The position numbers and the translations under genes were made by a program. From positions 1-24,376 of the forward strand of contig CAKRMU010000010.1 of the NCBI GenBank assembly GCA_934364985.1: a DNA stretch of 24,376 bases, given 5' to 3'. Within the stretch, counting starts at the first letter, position 1; every line of letters starts with the position of its first letter. A model generated the notes under the pieces. The model did not search any database, was not told where the DNA came from, and saw nothing but the letters and a program-made list of their open reading frames with translations. Shown here piece by piece: positions 22,724 to 24,376 of the stretch. Origin of the DNA: an uncultured Porphyromonas sp. (GTDB taxonomy: Bacteria; Bacteroidota; Bacteroidia; Bacteroidales; Porphyromonadaceae).

Positions 22724-24070
22724 TTATCTCTTTCGCATTTGGCGTTGCATTGCTGCCATATTCATCCCTCGCTTGTTCCCCTTGTTATTCCCCATGAGTT
22801 GCATCACTTTCCGAGCTTGTTCAAACTGCTTAATCAGTTGGTTTACCTGAGCTACTTCTACGCCACTACCCGTAGCGATGCGCTTCCGCCTGCTACCATC
22901 GATGATATTTGGATTGGATCTTTCTTCTGGTGTCATCGAGTAAATGATAGCCTCGATACTCTTGAAAGCATTGTCATCAATATCCAAATCTCTAATGGAT
23001 TTGCCGACACCAGGAATCATCGCCAATAGATCCTTGATGTTACCCATTTTCTTGATTTGTTTGATCTGCTCAAGGAAGTCTACAAAATCAAATTGATTCT
23101 TCTTGATCTTCCTCTCCAATTCCTTGGCTCGCTCTTCATCGTATTGATCCTGCATTCGCTCGACTAAAGAAACCACATCGCCCATCCCTAAAATGCGGTC
23201 TGCCATACGCTTGGGGTGGAATACATCTAATGCGTCAAGCTTTTCCCCGGTACCGATAAACTTGATGGGCTTATCCACAACCGAACGAATTGAGAGGGCG
23301 GCACCACCCCTCGTGTCACCATCTAACTTCGTCAGGACAACTCCGTCAAAATTGAGCCGGTCATTAAATTCCTTTGCCGTATTTACTGCATCCTGACCCG
23401 TCATAGAGTCAACAACGAAAAGAATCTCAGTGGGGTTTACCGCCTTCTTGATGTTGGAGATCTCCTCCATCAGCACTTCGTCTACCGCCAAACGACCAGC
23501 GGTATCGATGATCACAGTGCTGTAGCCCTCCTTGATCGCCTTTTCGACTGCGTGCTGAGCGATCTCTACCGGATTCTTATTGCCATCCTCACTATAAACA
23601 GGCACTTTTACCTGCTCCCCCACAACCCTAAGTTGCTCAATAGCCGCAGGACGATATACGTCGCCTGCAACCAATAGTGGCTTTTGTCCTCGCTTGTCAT
23701 GCAGGTATTTTGCCAGCTTACCTGAGAAAGTAGTCTTACCGGAGCCCTGCAGACCACTCATCAATATAATATTTGGCTTGTCATTGAGCTCTAATTCTGA
23801 GGTCTCTCCTCCCATCAATTCGGTCAATTCGTCGTGGACAATTTTGACCATCAATTCCCCTGGTTTAACGGCAGTCAATACCCTTTCACCCAAAGCCTTT
23901 TCCCTCACTCTCTTTGTGAAGTCAAGGGCAACGTCATAGTTGACATCCGCCTCAAGGAGAGCTATTCGTACCTCCTTAATGGTTTCTGCTATATTAAGTT
24001 CTGTAATGGTACCCTCACCTTTAATATCTTTGAGAGCCCTCTCTAACCTATCCGAAAGATTATTAAACAT
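22724..24070 (-). CDS. ffh: Signal recognition particle GTPase Ffh (SRP54)
   Basis: Protein part of the signal recognition particle: binds signal peptides emerging from the ribosome together with 4.5S RNA and delivers them to FtsY at the inner membrane. The 448 residues show an N-terminal helical N domain (about 1-90), a GTPase G domain with P-loop GLQGSGKTT (106-114), IIDTAGRL (G3) and TKLDGDTRGG (G4 region), and a methionine-rich M domain (about 305-448) that ends in a basic MQRQMRKR tail. The C-terminal Met/Arg-rich segment suits RNA and signal-peptide binding. The promoter at 24110-24138 precedes it; folD follows. No 4.5S RNA gene was recognised nearby. Confidence 0.97.
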   Translation of the reverse strand: MFNNLSDRLERALKDIKGEGTITELNIAETIKEVRIALLEADVNYDVALDFTKRVREKALGERVLTAVKPGELMVKIVHDELTELMGGETSELELNDKPNIILMSGLQGSGKTTFSGKLAKYLHDKRGQKPLLVAGDVYRPAAIEQLRVVGEQVKVPVYSEDGNKNPVEIAQHAVEKAIKEGYSTVIIDTAGRLAVDEVLMEEISNIKKAVNPTEILFVVDSMTGQDAVNTAKEFNDRLNFDGVVLTKLDGDTRGGAALSIRSVVDKPIKFIGTGEKLDALDVFHPKRMADRILGMGDVVSLVERMQDQYDEERAKELERKIKKNQFDFVDFLEQIKQIKKMGNIKDLLAMIPGVGKSIRDLDIDDNAFKSIEAIIYSMTPEERSNPNIIDGSRRKRIATGSGVEVAQVNQLIKQFEQARKVMQLMGNNKGNKRGMNMAAMQRQMRKR

Positions 24071-24376
24071 CTCTATTACTTAGTAATTTACAATTATCTA
24101 TATGTCTTGCAAATTTACTATTTTTTTGCCACCTGCAATCTTTGTATATAGGTATCGGTGGATGGGGATATTAAAAACGAGTAAGTATTTATAGAAATGT
24201 ACCTCCAAATATTTCGAATGTGGATCATTGTCTGTGTACTCAGAAACGTTAAAGCAATCTGTGTTTTCCGCGAGCCAAATTTTTTAGAGGAATAGTGAAA
24301 AAGTCTCTTCTTGATCTATTAGTGTAGCTACAGACGCTAAAATGCAGTTACTTAATCATTTTTTCTATGTTGCCAT
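24071..24376. other. 306-bp upstream region of ffh to the window end, no gene seen
   Basis: Apart from the ffh promoter I see nothing coding here. A 32-codon plus-strand frame at 24198-24296 lacks a start signal or recognisable sequence. The stretch beginning ATATAGGTATC at 24146 resembles the repeat unit but has a one-base deletion and no neighbour in register. The next gene to the right is outside the window. Confidence 0.55.
24110..24138 (-). promoter_or_regulatory. Putative ffh promoter
   Basis: On the minus strand TTG (24136-24138) and TAAATTTG (24110-24117) with an 18-base spacer resemble the Bacteroidota consensus. Predicted start is near 24104, about 33 bases before ffh. Confidence 0.5.

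Noticed and set aside
24146..24168. Possible single copy of the 23-bp repeat upstream of ffh
   Set aside because: It needs a one-base deletion to align, and the bases 23 upstream and downstream do not match the unit.
24198..24296. 32-codon plus-strand frame near the window end
   Set aside because: No ribosome binding site, promoter or recognisable sequence; a frame of this length is expected by chance.

Overview
The window looks like chromosomal DNA of a Bacteroidota bacterium, most likely Porphyromonas or a close relative. Three things point there: several genes are preceded by the Bacteroidota promoter signature (TAnnTTTG at -7, sometimes with TTG/TTTG about 19-20 bases upstream); most starts lack a clear Shine-Dalgarno sequence; and the protein families (OstA/LptD_2-type LptD, acidic-linker TonB, long-form GDP-fucose synthase, malate dehydrogenase of the Porphyromonas type) fit that group. 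Nothing here looks like a prophage, integrative element, insertion sequence or CRISPR locus. It is a compact core region.

Layout, left to right. 1-3160 (+): the end of a 23-bp repeat array, then purA and a membrane zinc peptidase, then tonB with its own promoter and a strong terminator. 3165-9696 (-): a terminator, a D-2-hydroxyacid dehydrogenase, the outer-membrane LPS assembly protein LptD, a bifunctional NAD(P)HX repair protein (Nnr) and a divergent malate dehydrogenase-like protein. 9831-11217 (-): a small membrane protein, tRNA-Arg(CCG), rpmF (ribosomal protein L32) and yceD. 11297-11411: a 23-bp tandem repeat array in a 444-bp gap between divergent genes. 11593-14985 (+): gmd and fcl (GDP-L-fucose synthesis), a HAD phosphatase and a YigZ/IMPACT protein. 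15069-17445 (+): fhs and an AlkD-like DNA alkylation repair protein. 17446-17977: a 532-bp gene-free gap between convergent genes, holding another 23-bp array. 17978-21623 (-): an envelope-stress-type cluster (Spy/CpxP-like periplasmic protein, single-pass membrane protein likely to be an anti-sigma factor, ECF sigma factor) behind a PgpH-type HD phosphodiesterase. 21676-24138 (-): folD and ffh.

How the genes fit together. fhs and folD supply one-carbon units on tetrahydrofolate for the purine pathway that purA completes toward AMP. LptD, TonB, Ffh and the sigma/Spy cluster all concern the cell envelope. gmd and fcl make GDP-L-fucose for glycans, but no glycosyltransferase lies beside them. 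Nnr repairs damaged NAD(P)H and sits directly behind a dehydrogenase with an altered cofactor pocket.

The least explained signals are the 23-bp tandem repeat family, present in three intergenic regions with the same orientation and the same degenerate terminal unit, and the Nnr epimerase domain, which has lost its signature residues.
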